From a virus, in IMG/VR virus record IMGVR_UViG_3300022602_000076, positions 1-64,000 of that record: a DNA stretch of 64,000 bases; one strand, given 5' to 3'. The notes under the pieces are model-generated. The model saw only the letters and a list, made by a program, of their open reading frames with translations, was not told the origin of the DNA and searched no databases. Below are positions 7,264-16,514 of the stretch, in pieces (positions within the stretch are counted from its first letter, which is position 1; every line of letters begins with the position of its first letter). The position numbers and the translations under genes were made by a program.

Positions 7264-7785
7264 ACGCAGGAATTCGCTGATGTCTAATTCATAGAACAAG
7301 CTGTCAACTCTGTGTACTTTTAGTTTATACAACACATAACTTGCTACACTGGATCCTCTACCCACTCCCCAAATCACACGATTGGCAACCATAACATCTA
7401 CTAGATATTTTAGATATTGTAGTAATGGAAATAAATCTCGCTCTTGATATAGTAACAGTTCTTCACCGCATCTTTGTAATTCTGGTTCTGACACACATAA
7501 ATCTAAAATATGTTGTGCAATATCTAGTTGTTGATATTCTTGGGGCATGAACCAGGTTTGTTTTTTGATCATATCCCAATCTGGAACGGATCGTTCGGTT
7601 TTGTCGTCAAATGTATAGTAGATCAAATCATTGGGGAAGTTTTCAACAAAGTTTACTATTTTTTCAATGTCTATGGAACTATCAATCAACATGCCTTTTA
7701 AACTTTCAATCTCGCGACCCTGCATCAACAGATCACACACATCTGTTTCATTGAAAATCATTTCGCCGAATTTATTTTGTATCAT
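7261..7785 (-). CDS. DNA polymerase III alpha (DnaE)-like fragment, 174 aa
   Basis: The C terminus, WGVGRGSSVASYVLYKLKV followed by VDSLFYELDISEFLR, matches the GPGRGSxxGSLVAY...DPLxYxLLFERFL block of bacterial DnaE/PolC palm domains. The preceding helices (YQERDLFPLLQYLKYLVDVM) match the helix before that block. It ends before the catalytic Asp motif, so it cannot be a complete polymerase. I prefer the start at 7785 (MIQNKFGEM); a longer start at 7806 would overlap the upstream gene by 35 nt. Confidence 0.7.
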   Translation of the reverse strand: MIQNKFGEMIFNETDVCDLLMQGREIESLKGMLIDSSIDIEKIVNFVENFPNDLIYYTFDDKTERSVPDWDMIKKQTWFMPQEYQQLDIAQHILDLCVSEPELQRCGEELLLYQERDLFPLLQYLKYLVDVMVANRVIWGVGRGSSVASYVLYKLKVHRVDSLFYELDISEFLR

Positions 7786-8371
7786 CGTTTTTACTGAAAT
7801 CTGCAAATACTATGGTGTTGCCAAACTCGGACTTTTCGTCAGTCCAGGCCAAATCTAAATCTCTCCATGACTTGGCAGTGTTCATTGAAACTACCTTGTC
7901 CTTATTGACCAGATTAATGTCATAATGATCAAACTTGGGCGAAGTCCACCAGTCTGGCTTTTCAATTTCTGGCTTTTCAATTTCACTGTGTAGGTAAGTT
8001 ACACCATCACTGAACGCACTGCTCAATTCAGTTTCTACTACAACCATGCGTCCTTCCATGATTGAGTTTAACTTGTAGTATAACATAATTCCAATCACTT
8101 GATCAAGCGGCTCATCGTTCAGTGTGGTAACAGTAAGCCCGGCATTGATATAGTTGTCGATGACTTCTGTGTGCTCACTGTTGATAAAAATACTGCTGTC
8201 AAGTACATCATGAATAAAATAATTGATTCGTTCAAATGCTATGTTATGACTATCAGATTCTTGACTAGTGGTCATCATCCATAGTTTTACCTCATAGCTG
8301 TTCATTTGCATGGAACCATTGTAGTATACGCCGGCAGTAAAATGTAGTTTGGTTGAAATTCTTGCGTTCAT
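7772..8371 (-). CDS. Conserved hypothetical phage protein (199 aa)
   Basis: Mixed alpha/beta, about 65 percent of it beta-prone, containing a small internal duplication (EIEKPEIEKP). Start overlaps the upstream gene as ATGA and its end overlaps the DnaE-like gene by 14 nt. Not recognised; the operon position suggests a replication or early role. Confidence 0.65.
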   Translation of the reverse strand: MNARISTKLHFTAGVYYNGSMQMNSYEVKLWMMTTSQESDSHNIAFERINYFIHDVLDSSIFINSEHTEVIDNYINAGLTVTTLNDEPLDQVIGIMLYYKLNSIMEGRMVVVETELSSAFSDGVTYLHSEIEKPEIEKPDWWTSPKFDHYDINLVNKDKVVSMNTAKSWRDLDLAWTDEKSEFGNTIVFADFSKNDDTK

Positions 8372-8589
8372 GAAATGTTGATTATTTCGTCAAAGTTGTT
8401 GTTGTCGTTGCCACGAATTTTATCGTTGTACTTCATCTGGTGGCTGTCAATGGCCATGCGAATTTGGTTGCACAGATCATTATTGCCCATGCGCCAGGCA
8501 ATGCTTAGTTTTTTGTTGAGTTCGGATATTCGTTCTAACAGTTGTTCTTCTGTTAGATTGTCTAGACTAGGTATTAACGGATGTTCCAT
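8368..8589 (-). CDS. Small coiled-coil protein (73 aa), first gene of the replication operon
   Basis: Leu-rich helical segment TEEQLLERISELNKKLSIAWRMG, then a charged, Asn-rich tail. It is the first gene behind the sigma70 promoter at 8596-8624; the -10 lies 6 nt before the ATG and no Shine-Dalgarno site exists, so its mRNA should be leaderless. Confidence 0.65.
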   Translation of the reverse strand: MEHPLIPSLDNLTEEQLLERISELNKKLSIAWRMGNNDLCNQIRMAIDSHQMKYNDKIRGNDNNNFDEIINIS

Positions 8590-8595
8590 GTACTA

Positions 8596-8624
8596 ATTGT
8601 ACAAGATAATACTAGTCTAGTCAA
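8596..8624 (-). promoter_or_regulatory. Sigma70 promoter, leaderless start
   Basis: TTGACT (8619-8624), 17-bp spacer, TACAAT (8596-8601), ATG after 6 nt at 8589. Likely drives the run of overlapping genes down to about 3.4 kb. Confidence 0.7.
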
Positions 8625-8630
8625 TGGATT

Positions 8631-9524
8631 TTAGGCAAATGCTGCACCATTGTTGCCAATACAGAACCATTTGGAGTCAACATACTGTAGTATGCAACCA
8701 GATCCTCTTGTGCTAAAAGTAATGGTTCCAGTCCCACTTGCTTTCCATCCTGCGTTGGTCACAGTTACCACCATGTTACCAGCAGTGATATCCACTGCTG
8801 AGAATGTTTTGATTTGACCTGCAACACCTGCAGCCAAAGTTGTTGCTTCTGTGCCAGCAGTGCTGAAATAGCTGGAAGTGGTTGCCAAATTGGCTGCAAC
8901 ACTTGGGGCTAAATCTTCTGATGTGTTGTTGAATGGTGTTATCAATATATTGGCTTGACTAACGCTGACTGTGGTTCCGCCATCACTTGTGGTAAATTCA
9001 AATGAATATGTACCGGCAGCAGCAAAACTCAGGATACTGGTGCTGGTATTGAAACCTTGGATTCCAATTGCGTTAATAGTGACTGATGCAGGGAATTGAA
9101 CCGTGTGCGAAGCTGATGCCACTGTGATTTGCACCACAATAGATGCTGCTTTACCAGCTGAGGGGAAGTTGCTGAATCCCAACACAATACTACCATTGGT
9201 AGTAACTGTTTGATATGATCCCAGTGTGTAATTTAAAGTAACAGATCCACTGAGTGTACCAAGTGCAACTCTGGGTTCATACATGGCTTGCAAGTACCCA
9301 TTGGTAAGTGTACTGGTCAACAAGTTGTTTACAACAGGGTTGGTACTGGTTGCCAAGTCAGTGGTCAAAACAGCGTTGTTCTGTAGTGCAGTAATTTCGT
9401 TGGCTGCATACTGAAAATTGGTTTTCGTGTTGGTAAAGTTGTCACGAAATCCTTGACTATTGTTGTCTTGTCCGGCTACTGGGTAAGCACCATCGATATT
9501 GTTTGGGTTAATTGCACTGGTCAT
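8631..9524 (-). CDS. Tail-fibre / virion structural protein (297 aa)
   Basis: N terminus MTSAINPNNIDGAYPVAGQDN with GFRDNFTNTKTNFQYAANEI is a block found at the start of tail-fibre-type proteins in marine T4-like phages. The rest is Thr/Ser/Gly-rich beta structure with low charge. AGGA lies before the ATG and a TAAATA box at 9548-9553. Last of the four structural genes of this strand. Confidence 0.75.
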   Translation of the reverse strand: MTSAINPNNIDGAYPVAGQDNNSQGFRDNFTNTKTNFQYAANEITALQNNAVLTTDLATSTNPVVNNLLTSTLTNGYLQAMYEPRVALGTLSGSVTLNYTLGSYQTVTTNGSIVLGFSNFPSAGKAASIVVQITVASASHTVQFPASVTINAIGIQGFNTSTSILSFAAAGTYSFEFTTSDGGTTVSVSQANILITPFNNTSEDLAPSVAANLATTSSYFSTAGTEATTLAAGVAGQIKTFSAVDITAGNMVVTVTNAGWKASGTGTITFSTRGSGCILQYVDSKWFCIGNNGAAFA

Positions 9525-9547
9525 ATGTTATCCTAATTTACTGCTAG

Positions 9548-9553
9548 TATTTA
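9548..9553 (-). promoter_or_regulatory. Late-promoter-like box TAAATA
   Basis: GCTAAATA on the minus strand, 23 nt before the ATG at 9524, followed by an AGGA ribosome-binding site. Confidence 0.5.
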
Positions 9554-9568
9554 GCTGGTATTAATACA

Positions 9569-10558
9569 TCAAATTGATTTATACCAAGTGGTAGTAGATG
9601 CACGATAGGTGTATTTGTATCCAGTTCCAACTGTGGTGCTTCCAGCAAAACTACTGTTTAAAGTTCCTGTTCCGGCTACCAGCGTGACTGTGTTTCCGGC
9701 CACAGTGAATCTTGTGATTTGTCCATCAACTGGTGTAGCAGGCATGTTTACTGTGAATGTGTAGCCAGTGTTGTTGGCCACTAAAAAATTGGTACTTGTT
9801 GTTGTGCTTAAATTTCCAGTCTGTGCGTTGCCTGTTATGTTGATATAGTTAGGATTAACAACTTCTAGACCTGTGTTCTTGGCTCCAACAGATGTTATGT
9901 TACCAGTAACACTGAGTGCACCGCCTGAACTGAGTCCAGCTAATAACACATTAGCAATACCACTGTTGTAGAACAATATACCATCTGCGCTACCGGCACT
10001 TATACGAGCATTTCCTGTGAGATAATCAAGTACTACACCGTCGGTATATGGGCCAGCATATGAGCTAGTGGCTTCTACACCATTGGCTGATGTCACATAT
10101 CCGTTGGCAATTAAATTTCCGCCGGCTATATTAGCAGTGGTAATAATATTGCCTATTGCGCTTATAATACCCGATGCAACTATACTACCATTTGAAATTA
10201 TATTACTGCCAGTTATTGATCCAGTAACAGTGACCAGTCCACTGACATGTCCACTGCCAGTGTAGGAATTTCCAGTGGTACTTATAATACCTGCAGTGAA
10301 TAAATTTCCGCCAGTGACATTGCCCACAAAATTAACATCGCTTGTGGTTGTTAAATTGCCAGTTGCTATATATCCAGCAGTTATATTGCCAGAAACAACT
10401 AGATTCCCTAGAGTACCAACTGATGTTATGGCTGGTTGCGCACTAGCAGTGACTACTCCTGCCGAGTCAGAATACGCTTGTACATTAGCAAAGTTAGCAT
10501 CCAGCTCACTTAGTTGTATGTTACCAGTTTGGTTTTGAAATATATATGGTACGGTCAT
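9569..10558 (-). CDS. Tail-fibre protein with GN(I/V)-type beta repeats (329 aa)
   Basis: Starts MTVPYIFQNQTGNIQLSELDANFANV, a tail-fibre N-terminal block, then many short repeats of the type ATGNLTT, GGNLFTAG, SGNITSVG, suggesting a trimeric beta-prism shaft. The C-terminal part resembles the adaptor block of other fibres in this window. It follows the 855-residue structural gene with a 12-nt gap. Confidence 0.75.
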   Translation of the reverse strand: MTVPYIFQNQTGNIQLSELDANFANVQAYSDSAGVVTASAQPAITSVGTLGNLVVSGNITAGYIATGNLTTTSDVNFVGNVTGGNLFTAGIISTTGNSYTGSGHVSGLVTVTGSITGSNIISNGSIVASGIISAIGNIITTANIAGGNLIANGYVTSANGVEATSSYAGPYTDGVVLDYLTGNARISAGSADGILFYNSGIANVLLAGLSSGGALSVTGNITSVGAKNTGLEVVNPNYINITGNAQTGNLSTTTSTNFLVANNTGYTFTVNMPATPVDGQITRFTVAGNTVTLVAGTGTLNSSFAGSTTVGTGYKYTYRASTTTWYKSI

Positions 10559-10570
10559 GTTTGATACTCT

Positions 10571-13138
10571 TTATTCGTTGGTCCATTCCACTATGGAGCT
10601 ATAGGAATTTACCCATACCACAGTGTTAGCTGAATTATTTATCCAGCTAACATAGCTGGGATCGGTCACAATTGTCCGCAACGGACCTGTGTTGATAATG
10701 TTGCGTTTGGGGAACAACAGATACTTGTCATAGACTTGAGTATTGGTATACATGTCAACTGGTGCAATAAACTGTAGACTATTGCCGTCAAATGTGGTTG
10801 GTTGTCCGTTGTAGTTGCTTTGCCATCCTACTATTTCAGCATCATCATTGACCCATTGTACAGGGCTATGCGAGTTATTGACCCATCGATCAAACATACC
10901 AGTGCCGCCTTGATCAAATCTTGTGTACTCAGGTGGTTGTGGTACCCAGTGCTCCTCGCCTGCGTCCCAATTATGACTCAACAATCTGTCTAGTTCATAA
11001 CGGTCAGCTTGATAATCAATGAGATTCAATCGTTCGCCATAGGCCTGTTTGATGTTGTAGGCAATTTGCCCGCTTTGATTTGGCAATGTATAACAGATCA
11101 CCCAAGCAGGTGTAAATCCCAGGGTTTGACCATTGGATTGTTTTGATACCATCCATTGCGGTAAAATATTGCTGACCTGCCCCACAGTGTCAATGACTTG
11201 TGTGCGCATGTCTTGCAGACTATTAGGATAAACCACTTGAACTTCCTCGCCATTAGCCATCACCGGAAACGCTAGGTCTACTTGTTTGCTGACACTTTCA
11301 CCATGGTTGTTGACAAGATTGTCAATGATTCTACTGTACACAATTTCGTAGAGAATATTTCCGTTTGAATCCAGAGCCTGCGCAGTTTCAATACTGCCCA
11401 AGGTTAGATTTTTCCAATAGTGATTTAGATTCAAACTGTCAACATAGGCATCAAGAGTGGCATCAGTCAATCCATAGGCATTGTAGTATTTTATATTTGT
11501 TGCCACACCAAAATTTGGATCGTTGTAACGATAAATCAATGCAGGATTAAACACTGTGGTGTCTTGCAAGAAAGTAGATATAAAGTTTCTATTATTCTGC
11601 GGGGGCATTGCCTGTATGTAAAGATTGTCATAGGGCTCGTTGTACACGCGATTTACTGTTATAGTAAATGTTTTGCTGACATTGACAACACCATTGTTGC
11701 TGTAGGCATTGACTGTGAATGTGTTTACTAGGTCAAATGTTGTGGGCTGATGTATACCTGTTCTAGGATCTGTGTACACATTGTAGTGAGGATTTACAGT
11801 GACATCAAAAGTGGTCTTGCCTTCGTCCAGTGCAAAGGTATCAAAACTCACATGTCCTGCTATTTCGCCTGATGGTAATAATTGCAAACCTTGAGGTAAT
11901 TTACTGTTGCTGCCAGACAGTAGTTGATACTGTAATGATAAACCGTAACTGTTAACTGCGGCAACATAAAAAGTACTCACTGCACCATTGTTGATAGTAC
12001 CCAAATCACTGTCAACCAACCATGTGATATCACTGCTGATTGGTCCAATAACAGTTAAACTATACGAATAAGGATTGCTTATAACATCTTCGTATTCTGC
12101 TTTGTATACTCTAACATTGAATGGATAAGATGACTCTATCAATCCTAGATTTGGAATGTATCCATACAACCATCCAGAGTTGGGATCAAGTGTCAGTCCT
12201 GGTGGGGTTGTATTGGCAACAAATTTTATTTGATCGCCATCAAAGTCCACTGCTTGGATTTGGAACGCAAAGAAATTGTCATTGCGTACTGTGCCAATTG
12301 ATCCAGTGGGTGTGGTGATAACTGGAATACGCTGAGGACTTACATCTGCAGTTACAAATGTATTGTCGGCAGTGAGATAAGCATTGTCAGCCGTCATTGA
12401 GTTTCGACTATACACAAGAATACTAAATGTTCTTAGGTTATTAGCCACACCATTGCTGACACGCAGAGTAAATTCATATGTGACATTGGTACTTTGTGTG
12501 TCAAAGTCAAATCCATATTCATCAAATCCTTGAAAGTCTCTGCTGTATCCAGGTATTGCATTTGTTCCTGTGTTGGGATATATCAAGCCAGAAATAACTC
12601 CATCGGGTGCTATAGATAATCCTGGAGGTAAAGATCCTGCTGCCAAGGTCACAACTGCTTTGGCGTAGATATCAGGATCAAAAGTTTCAATCTGAAGATC
12701 TGTTACTTGTGAACCATCAAAATAGGTGGCAATCTGTCCTGCTGGTGTTATAAATTCCGGAGTATTTTGTCCAGTTACTGTGATACTGAATGTTCTGTCG
12801 GCCAGTCGATTTACCACAGTTATTCCATTCACAGTCTTTTCTGTGTAGGCTCTCACTGCAAATTGACTGGTAGTGTCAGCTGGTACTGGGTAAGGCACGC
12901 CTTGGATTGTTGTAGTTTGTAAGGTAGGAGATGCAAACAACAAAGATTGAGGTGTTCCTGCAAGAATTCCGTCTTCGTTGATCTGTATGCCATTGGGCAG
13001 TTGACCAGCAATGACTTTGAAATAAACAGTATCAACATCATCAGGATCGTATGCCACCAAAGGAATAGAATAAAATACTCCTTCGGGTATTGTTCCCAAT
13101 GTGCCTGGTGGTGTTTCCCAAACTGGTTGTGCTGACAT
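10571..13138 (-). CDS. Large virion protein with Ig-like (He_PIG type) repeats, 855 aa
   Basis: Three to four repeats carry the pattern GTLGTIPEGVFYSIPLVAYD...LPNGIQINEDGILAGTP, typical of He_PIG/cadherin-like beta-sandwich modules of surface proteins. The C-terminal 250 residues are a different, Trp/Tyr/Asn-rich domain that repeats WVNxSxxxVxW motifs. No signal peptide. Position among fibre genes suggests a tail or baseplate appendage. Confidence 0.75.
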   Translation of the reverse strand: MSAQPVWETPPGTLGTIPEGVFYSIPLVAYDPDDVDTVYFKVIAGQLPNGIQINEDGILAGTPQSLLFASPTLQTTTIQGVPYPVPADTTSQFAVRAYTEKTVNGITVVNRLADRTFSITVTGQNTPEFITPAGQIATYFDGSQVTDLQIETFDPDIYAKAVVTLAAGSLPPGLSIAPDGVISGLIYPNTGTNAIPGYSRDFQGFDEYGFDFDTQSTNVTYEFTLRVSNGVANNLRTFSILVYSRNSMTADNAYLTADNTFVTADVSPQRIPVITTPTGSIGTVRNDNFFAFQIQAVDFDGDQIKFVANTTPPGLTLDPNSGWLYGYIPNLGLIESSYPFNVRVYKAEYEDVISNPYSYSLTVIGPISSDITWLVDSDLGTINNGAVSTFYVAAVNSYGLSLQYQLLSGSNSKLPQGLQLLPSGEIAGHVSFDTFALDEGKTTFDVTVNPHYNVYTDPRTGIHQPTTFDLVNTFTVNAYSNNGVVNVSKTFTITVNRVYNEPYDNLYIQAMPPQNNRNFISTFLQDTTVFNPALIYRYNDPNFGVATNIKYYNAYGLTDATLDAYVDSLNLNHYWKNLTLGSIETAQALDSNGNILYEIVYSRIIDNLVNNHGESVSKQVDLAFPVMANGEEVQVVYPNSLQDMRTQVIDTVGQVSNILPQWMVSKQSNGQTLGFTPAWVICYTLPNQSGQIAYNIKQAYGERLNLIDYQADRYELDRLLSHNWDAGEEHWVPQPPEYTRFDQGGTGMFDRWVNNSHSPVQWVNDDAEIVGWQSNYNGQPTTFDGNSLQFIAPVDMYTNTQVYDKYLLFPKRNIINTGPLRTIVTDPSYVSWINNSANTVVWVNSYSSIVEWTNE

Positions 13139-13143
13139 ATTAA

Positions 13144-15564
13144 TTAGACTCTTCCAACTACAATTTCTATTGTTCCAAAATCGCCATCAAAGGTTTCAAG
13201 TGCTTTGCCAATTATGGTACCAGGCAATGGATGTTTTTCAGCTCTTGCTACTCCATTACCAGCAGACACCATTAACGAACCTTTTGATACAGGTCCTTGT
13301 ACCTGACACGGAACCCTGCCGACCAATGCTACGGTTGTAACATACTCACCTTCCAATCCTGTATTCATGTTGTAGGCTGGGTTTGTAGAAACCACACCTG
13401 CCACTGCTGGATCCTGATCTGTGTCACAGAATGTGACTTCATTTGGTCCACCAAAACTCACAACAGTTCCAGGAACATAATATGCATCTCCAAGATAACA
13501 TTCTGCCAAGTCAGCGTATTGTGCTGATGTTGCTTTGGCAAACACAGTATTGAAATATCTACTGTTGCTACCAATGTTACCAACTGCATTTGCACCACCG
13601 TTGACAATGGCAGTGGCAGCGTTACCACTGTTGACTGTGATAATACCTGGGGTTATCAAATTACCAACATTGGCATTGTTGGTCACAAACAAAGAATTGT
13701 TGGAAGCTATTCCACCAGTGACAACCATTGTACCTGTTGTAGCAGTAGTTGACTGAGTGTTTGGCGCATTGATTTTGATAGCGACATCATTTTGTGTGCT
13801 GCCACCACTGATAATTCTTATCTGAGATCCTGCATCTGGAGTACCAATAACCATGTCACTAGGATTGCCCCCGGCAACATTACCTACCACATACAAGTAA
13901 GCATCGTTGGGAGTCACTGAATTGCCAAGTGCGTTATCTAATATGGCCACTGCTCCATTATAGGTACTGCCTGCAATACCCATGTCAAAGTAGTAGGTAT
14001 TGTCGTCACCGTTGTTGGATGTTAGGATGTAATCAGTTGTGGAAGTATTTCCAGCACTGATGTTTTGATTGTTGATCTGACTGTACCCATTGTAACTAGA
14101 AATATAGTTGACAACTGATTGTGGCAACAAGTTGAATCCAGATGGAAGACCCGCATACAATGCGTTGAAACCAGTGGATGCATTACCAAAGAACTGACCA
14201 GAGTTACCAGATACCTGGGTAATATTACCAGCAATTGTGGTGTTACCTGACACATACAGGTTACCAATCACTGCGTTACCTGTTGACATAGAAATACCAC
14301 CAGGGGTGATATTACCACTCACTGCCAAACTTGTCAGGGTACCCACCGCAGTAATACTGGTCTGACTACCGTTTGATAGTGTGCCAGAGATTGTGTTGCC
14401 AATGATATTGTTGGCAGTGACATTGCCAGTGACGCTGACTGCAGCACCTGTGTGAATGTTGGCAGAAATATTTCCGCCTGAATTAATGTTACCTGCCAAC
14501 AGTGTAGCATTGGTATAGATATTTCCGGCAGAAGTAATTATACCACCTGTGACAATATTACCGCCTATGACATTGCCAGTTGCAGTGACCAAGCCAGCAG
14601 TGTTAACATTACCACCTCTGACATTGCCACCTGCACTGACTACACCAGCAGTAAGAATGTTGCTTGCAACAACATTGCCGCCAGCACTTACCAAAGCGCC
14701 AGTTAGTACATTACCACCTGTGATATTGCCAGTGGCAACAACTTGAGCACCAGTTGTTAGATTACCAGCAATTACATTTCCTTGTGAACTGATAATGCCT
14801 AACACAATAAATGTATTGGCATCTTTGTTGTAGATCATACCACCAACGGCATCAGCGTTTCCATTGGTGTTGAACAATACTTCTGTGTTTGATCCTGGAA
14901 CTGTAAAGTTACCTGTGATGTTACCCGCAAAGTCTCCAACAAAATATCCTGCGGTATAAATGTTACCTGTGGCAGAAACTGTTCCTTGTACATTGACATT
15001 ACCCGATACATTAGCATCGCGTGTGATAGCAATATAATCACCAGCAATATTACCTGTGTACACTGGCAAGAAGTCACCAACATTGGCGTTTGAGTAAGTG
15101 GCTGGCAGCCCAGTTAAGAATGCACCGTTACCCAAGAAATAGTTACTGGAGATATTGCCAATGGCACTGACTACACCTTTTATCGCAACTCCAGAACTGG
15201 AAAATACTGCTACATTGCTAGTACCATGAATACTGACATTTGCGTTGCCATTGATATCAGCAATTTGTATTGTACTGTTGCCGTTTTGAATCTGTGTTGC
15301 TGATACATTTCCCAGCGATGTAAGCTCGGCCCAAATAATGCTTGACCCGTCGTAGTTGGCAAAGCAATAGAAAAAATAACTAGAATTATAAGCATACATG
15401 CCGGCTTGGTCGCCAACACTACCTACCAAAGTTGTGGGCGGATTTGTCTGCACACGACTGTATAATTGGCTGAAATTGTCGTTTGATTTGATAAAAGCCG
15501 TGCGTATAGGATCGCCCTGCCCGTCATTTGGTGCGGTTCCTACATTAATTATTTGTTGAGCCAT
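13144..15564 (-). CDS. Long tail-fibre protein (806 aa)
   Basis: N terminus NVGTAPNDGQGDPIRTAFIKSNDNFSQLY is the common attachment block of T4-like fibre proteins. Residues about 100-430 form a shaft of repeats of 14-16 residues (ATGNITGGNVLTGALVSAGG). The C terminus (YADLAECYLGDAYYVPGTVV through NPAYNMN and GRVPCQVQGPV) is a conserved fibre-tip/chaperone-like domain resembling Peptidase_G2-type ends; self-cleavage is possible but not shown. GAGGA precedes the ATG. Confidence 0.85.
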   Translation of the reverse strand: MAQQIINVGTAPNDGQGDPIRTAFIKSNDNFSQLYSRVQTNPPTTLVGSVGDQAGMYAYNSSYFFYCFANYDGSSIIWAELTSLGNVSATQIQNGNSTIQIADINGNANVSIHGTSNVAVFSSSGVAIKGVVSAIGNISSNYFLGNGAFLTGLPATYSNANVGDFLPVYTGNIAGDYIAITRDANVSGNVNVQGTVSATGNIYTAGYFVGDFAGNITGNFTVPGSNTEVLFNTNGNADAVGGMIYNKDANTFIVLGIISSQGNVIAGNLTTGAQVVATGNITGGNVLTGALVSAGGNVVASNILTAGVVSAGGNVRGGNVNTAGLVTATGNVIGGNIVTGGIITSAGNIYTNATLLAGNINSGGNISANIHTGAAVSVTGNVTANNIIGNTISGTLSNGSQTSITAVGTLTSLAVSGNITPGGISMSTGNAVIGNLYVSGNTTIAGNITQVSGNSGQFFGNASTGFNALYAGLPSGFNLLPQSVVNYISSYNGYSQINNQNISAGNTSTTDYILTSNNGDDNTYYFDMGIAGSTYNGAVAILDNALGNSVTPNDAYLYVVGNVAGGNPSDMVIGTPDAGSQIRIISGGSTQNDVAIKINAPNTQSTTATTGTMVVTGGIASNNSLFVTNNANVGNLITPGIITVNSGNAATAIVNGGANAVGNIGSNSRYFNTVFAKATSAQYADLAECYLGDAYYVPGTVVSFGGPNEVTFCDTDQDPAVAGVVSTNPAYNMNTGLEGEYVTTVALVGRVPCQVQGPVSKGSLMVSAGNGVARAEKHPLPGTIIGKALETFDGDFGTIEIVVGRV
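14400..14800 (-). repeat. Tandem degenerate coding repeats of the fibre shaft
   Basis: About eight imperfect units of 42-48 bp, each encoding a version of TGGxxTAGxVxAxGNV. Period and degeneracy fit a beta-helical or beta-prism shaft; recombination between units could change fibre length. Confidence 0.6.
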
Positions 15565-15583
15565 AGATAGTCGTCCTCTGGTG

Positions 15584-15589
15584 TATTTA
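15584..15589 (-). promoter_or_regulatory. Late-promoter-like box TAAATA
   Basis: GGTAAATA on the minus strand, 19 nt before the fibre ATG at 15564, followed by GAGGA. Probably the head of the 8.6-15.6 kb late structural operon. Confidence 0.55.
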
Positions 15590-15619
15590 CCAGATTACAC
15601 AGGCTCTGAGATTTAGGGA

Positions 15620-15946
15620 TTAATGTGGGCTAAAGCTAGATCCGCAACCACAGGTAGTTTGTGCGTTGGGATTATCAATTACAAAGCTGCTGCCGTAGAC
15701 ATCTTCTTTGTAGTTCACAGTTGCACCAGTGAGATACTGGCCACTCATTGAGTCTACCAGCACTTTTACACCGTTGAATTCTAGGTCCCAATCGTCTTCG
15801 TTGGCAACTTCATCAAAGGTAAATCCGTATTGCATACCCGAACATCCGCCACCCTGTACGAATACTCTGAGTTTGAGATTTGGGTTGTTTTCTTCAGCAA
15901 TAAGATCTTTTAATTTGCTGGTAGCTGATTCTGTTAATGTCATCAT
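15620..15946 (-). CDS. A-type iron-sulfur carrier (IscA/ErpA-like)
   Basis: 108 residues with the three conserved cysteines of the family: one in [13 protein letters not shown] and two in the C-terminal [10 protein letters not shown]-type carriers bind and hand on Fe-S clusters. The ATG overlaps the SOD stop as ATGA, so it is coupled to SOD. In a phage it could supply clusters to the radical SAM enzyme or repair oxidised clusters; this is inference. Confidence 0.93.
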   Translation of the reverse strand: MMTLTESATSKLKDLIAEENNPNLKLRVFVQGGGCSGMQYGFTFDEVANEDDWDLEFNGVKVLVDSMSGQYLTGATVNYKEDVYGSSFVIDNPNAQTTCGCGSSFSPH

Positions 15947-16503
15947 AGTCTTTCGTTACAAACATCCCAATCGATGATTTTCCATATATTATCTAGGTAC
16001 TTTTCTTTGTCCCATTGGTAGTCCAGGCTCCAGGCATGTTCCCACCAGTCAACCAACACACAAATATCTGTGCGAACTGCATGATTAGCTATGGTTTTGA
16101 TAGCACCACTGGTACTCAAATAAACCCAACCAGACCCTTGAATTTTCATTGCAGCTTCTTTGAATGCAATTTTAAAGTCTTCGTAGGTTTTAAAATGCTC
16201 TTCAATGAGAGCCAGTACTGCTCCTCGTGGACGATTTGCGCCCTTGGGTGCACGAAGTTGTGGAAAGAATTTGTTGTGCAAAAAGCTGCCAGCACGATTA
16301 AAATCAGGGTTTCCTTCGCCGGCATTGTAGCGTTTGGCATAGCCTTTGGCCAGGTGTTCAAAGTGATAGTTGATGGTTTCCTTACTCATCACTGGCTCTA
16401 GCGCCTTTTCTGAATAAGGCAAAGGCGTAGTTTCTAGTTTAGCTGGTCTAGTACTTGCTTCGACCATGTAAACAAAATCCATTATTGAGTTTGATGTTTC
16501 CAT
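15943..16503 (-). CDS. Fe/Mn superoxide dismutase
   Basis: 186 residues. All four metal ligands are present: H47 ([11 protein letters not shown]), H76 (SFLHNKFF), D152 and H156 ([13 protein letters not shown]). The N-terminal 28 residues form a non-family extension; the SOD domain begins at [10 protein letters not shown]. It converts superoxide to peroxide. A TAAATA box 5 nt before its ATG overlaps the IF-1 stop, so it may be a late, leaderless product. Confidence 0.93.
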   Translation of the reverse strand: METSNSIMDFVYMVEASTRPAKLETTPLPYSEKALEPVMSKETINYHFEHLAKGYAKRYNAGEGNPDFNRAGSFLHNKFFPQLRAPKGANRPRGAVLALIEEHFKTYEDFKIAFKEAAMKIQGSGWVYLSTSGAIKTIANHAVRTDICVLVDWWEHAWSLDYQWDKEKYLDNIWKIIDWDVCNERL

Positions 16504-16508
16504 AATGA

Positions 16509-16514
16509 TATTTA
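16509..16514 (-). promoter_or_regulatory. Late-promoter-like box TAAATA before SOD
   Basis: GATAAATA on the minus strand, 5 nt before the SOD ATG and overlapping the IF-1 stop codon. No ribosome-binding site lies between. Confidence 0.4.

Noticed and set aside
14549-14746. Plus-strand open frames inside the tail-fibre genes
   Set aside because: They are low-complexity Pro/Leu/Thr mirror frames of the GN-rich repeats with no ribosome-binding sites.
9950-15100. Repeat arrays in fibre genes as CRISPR
   Set aside because: Units are degenerate, in frame and without regular spacers; they encode beta-repeat shafts.
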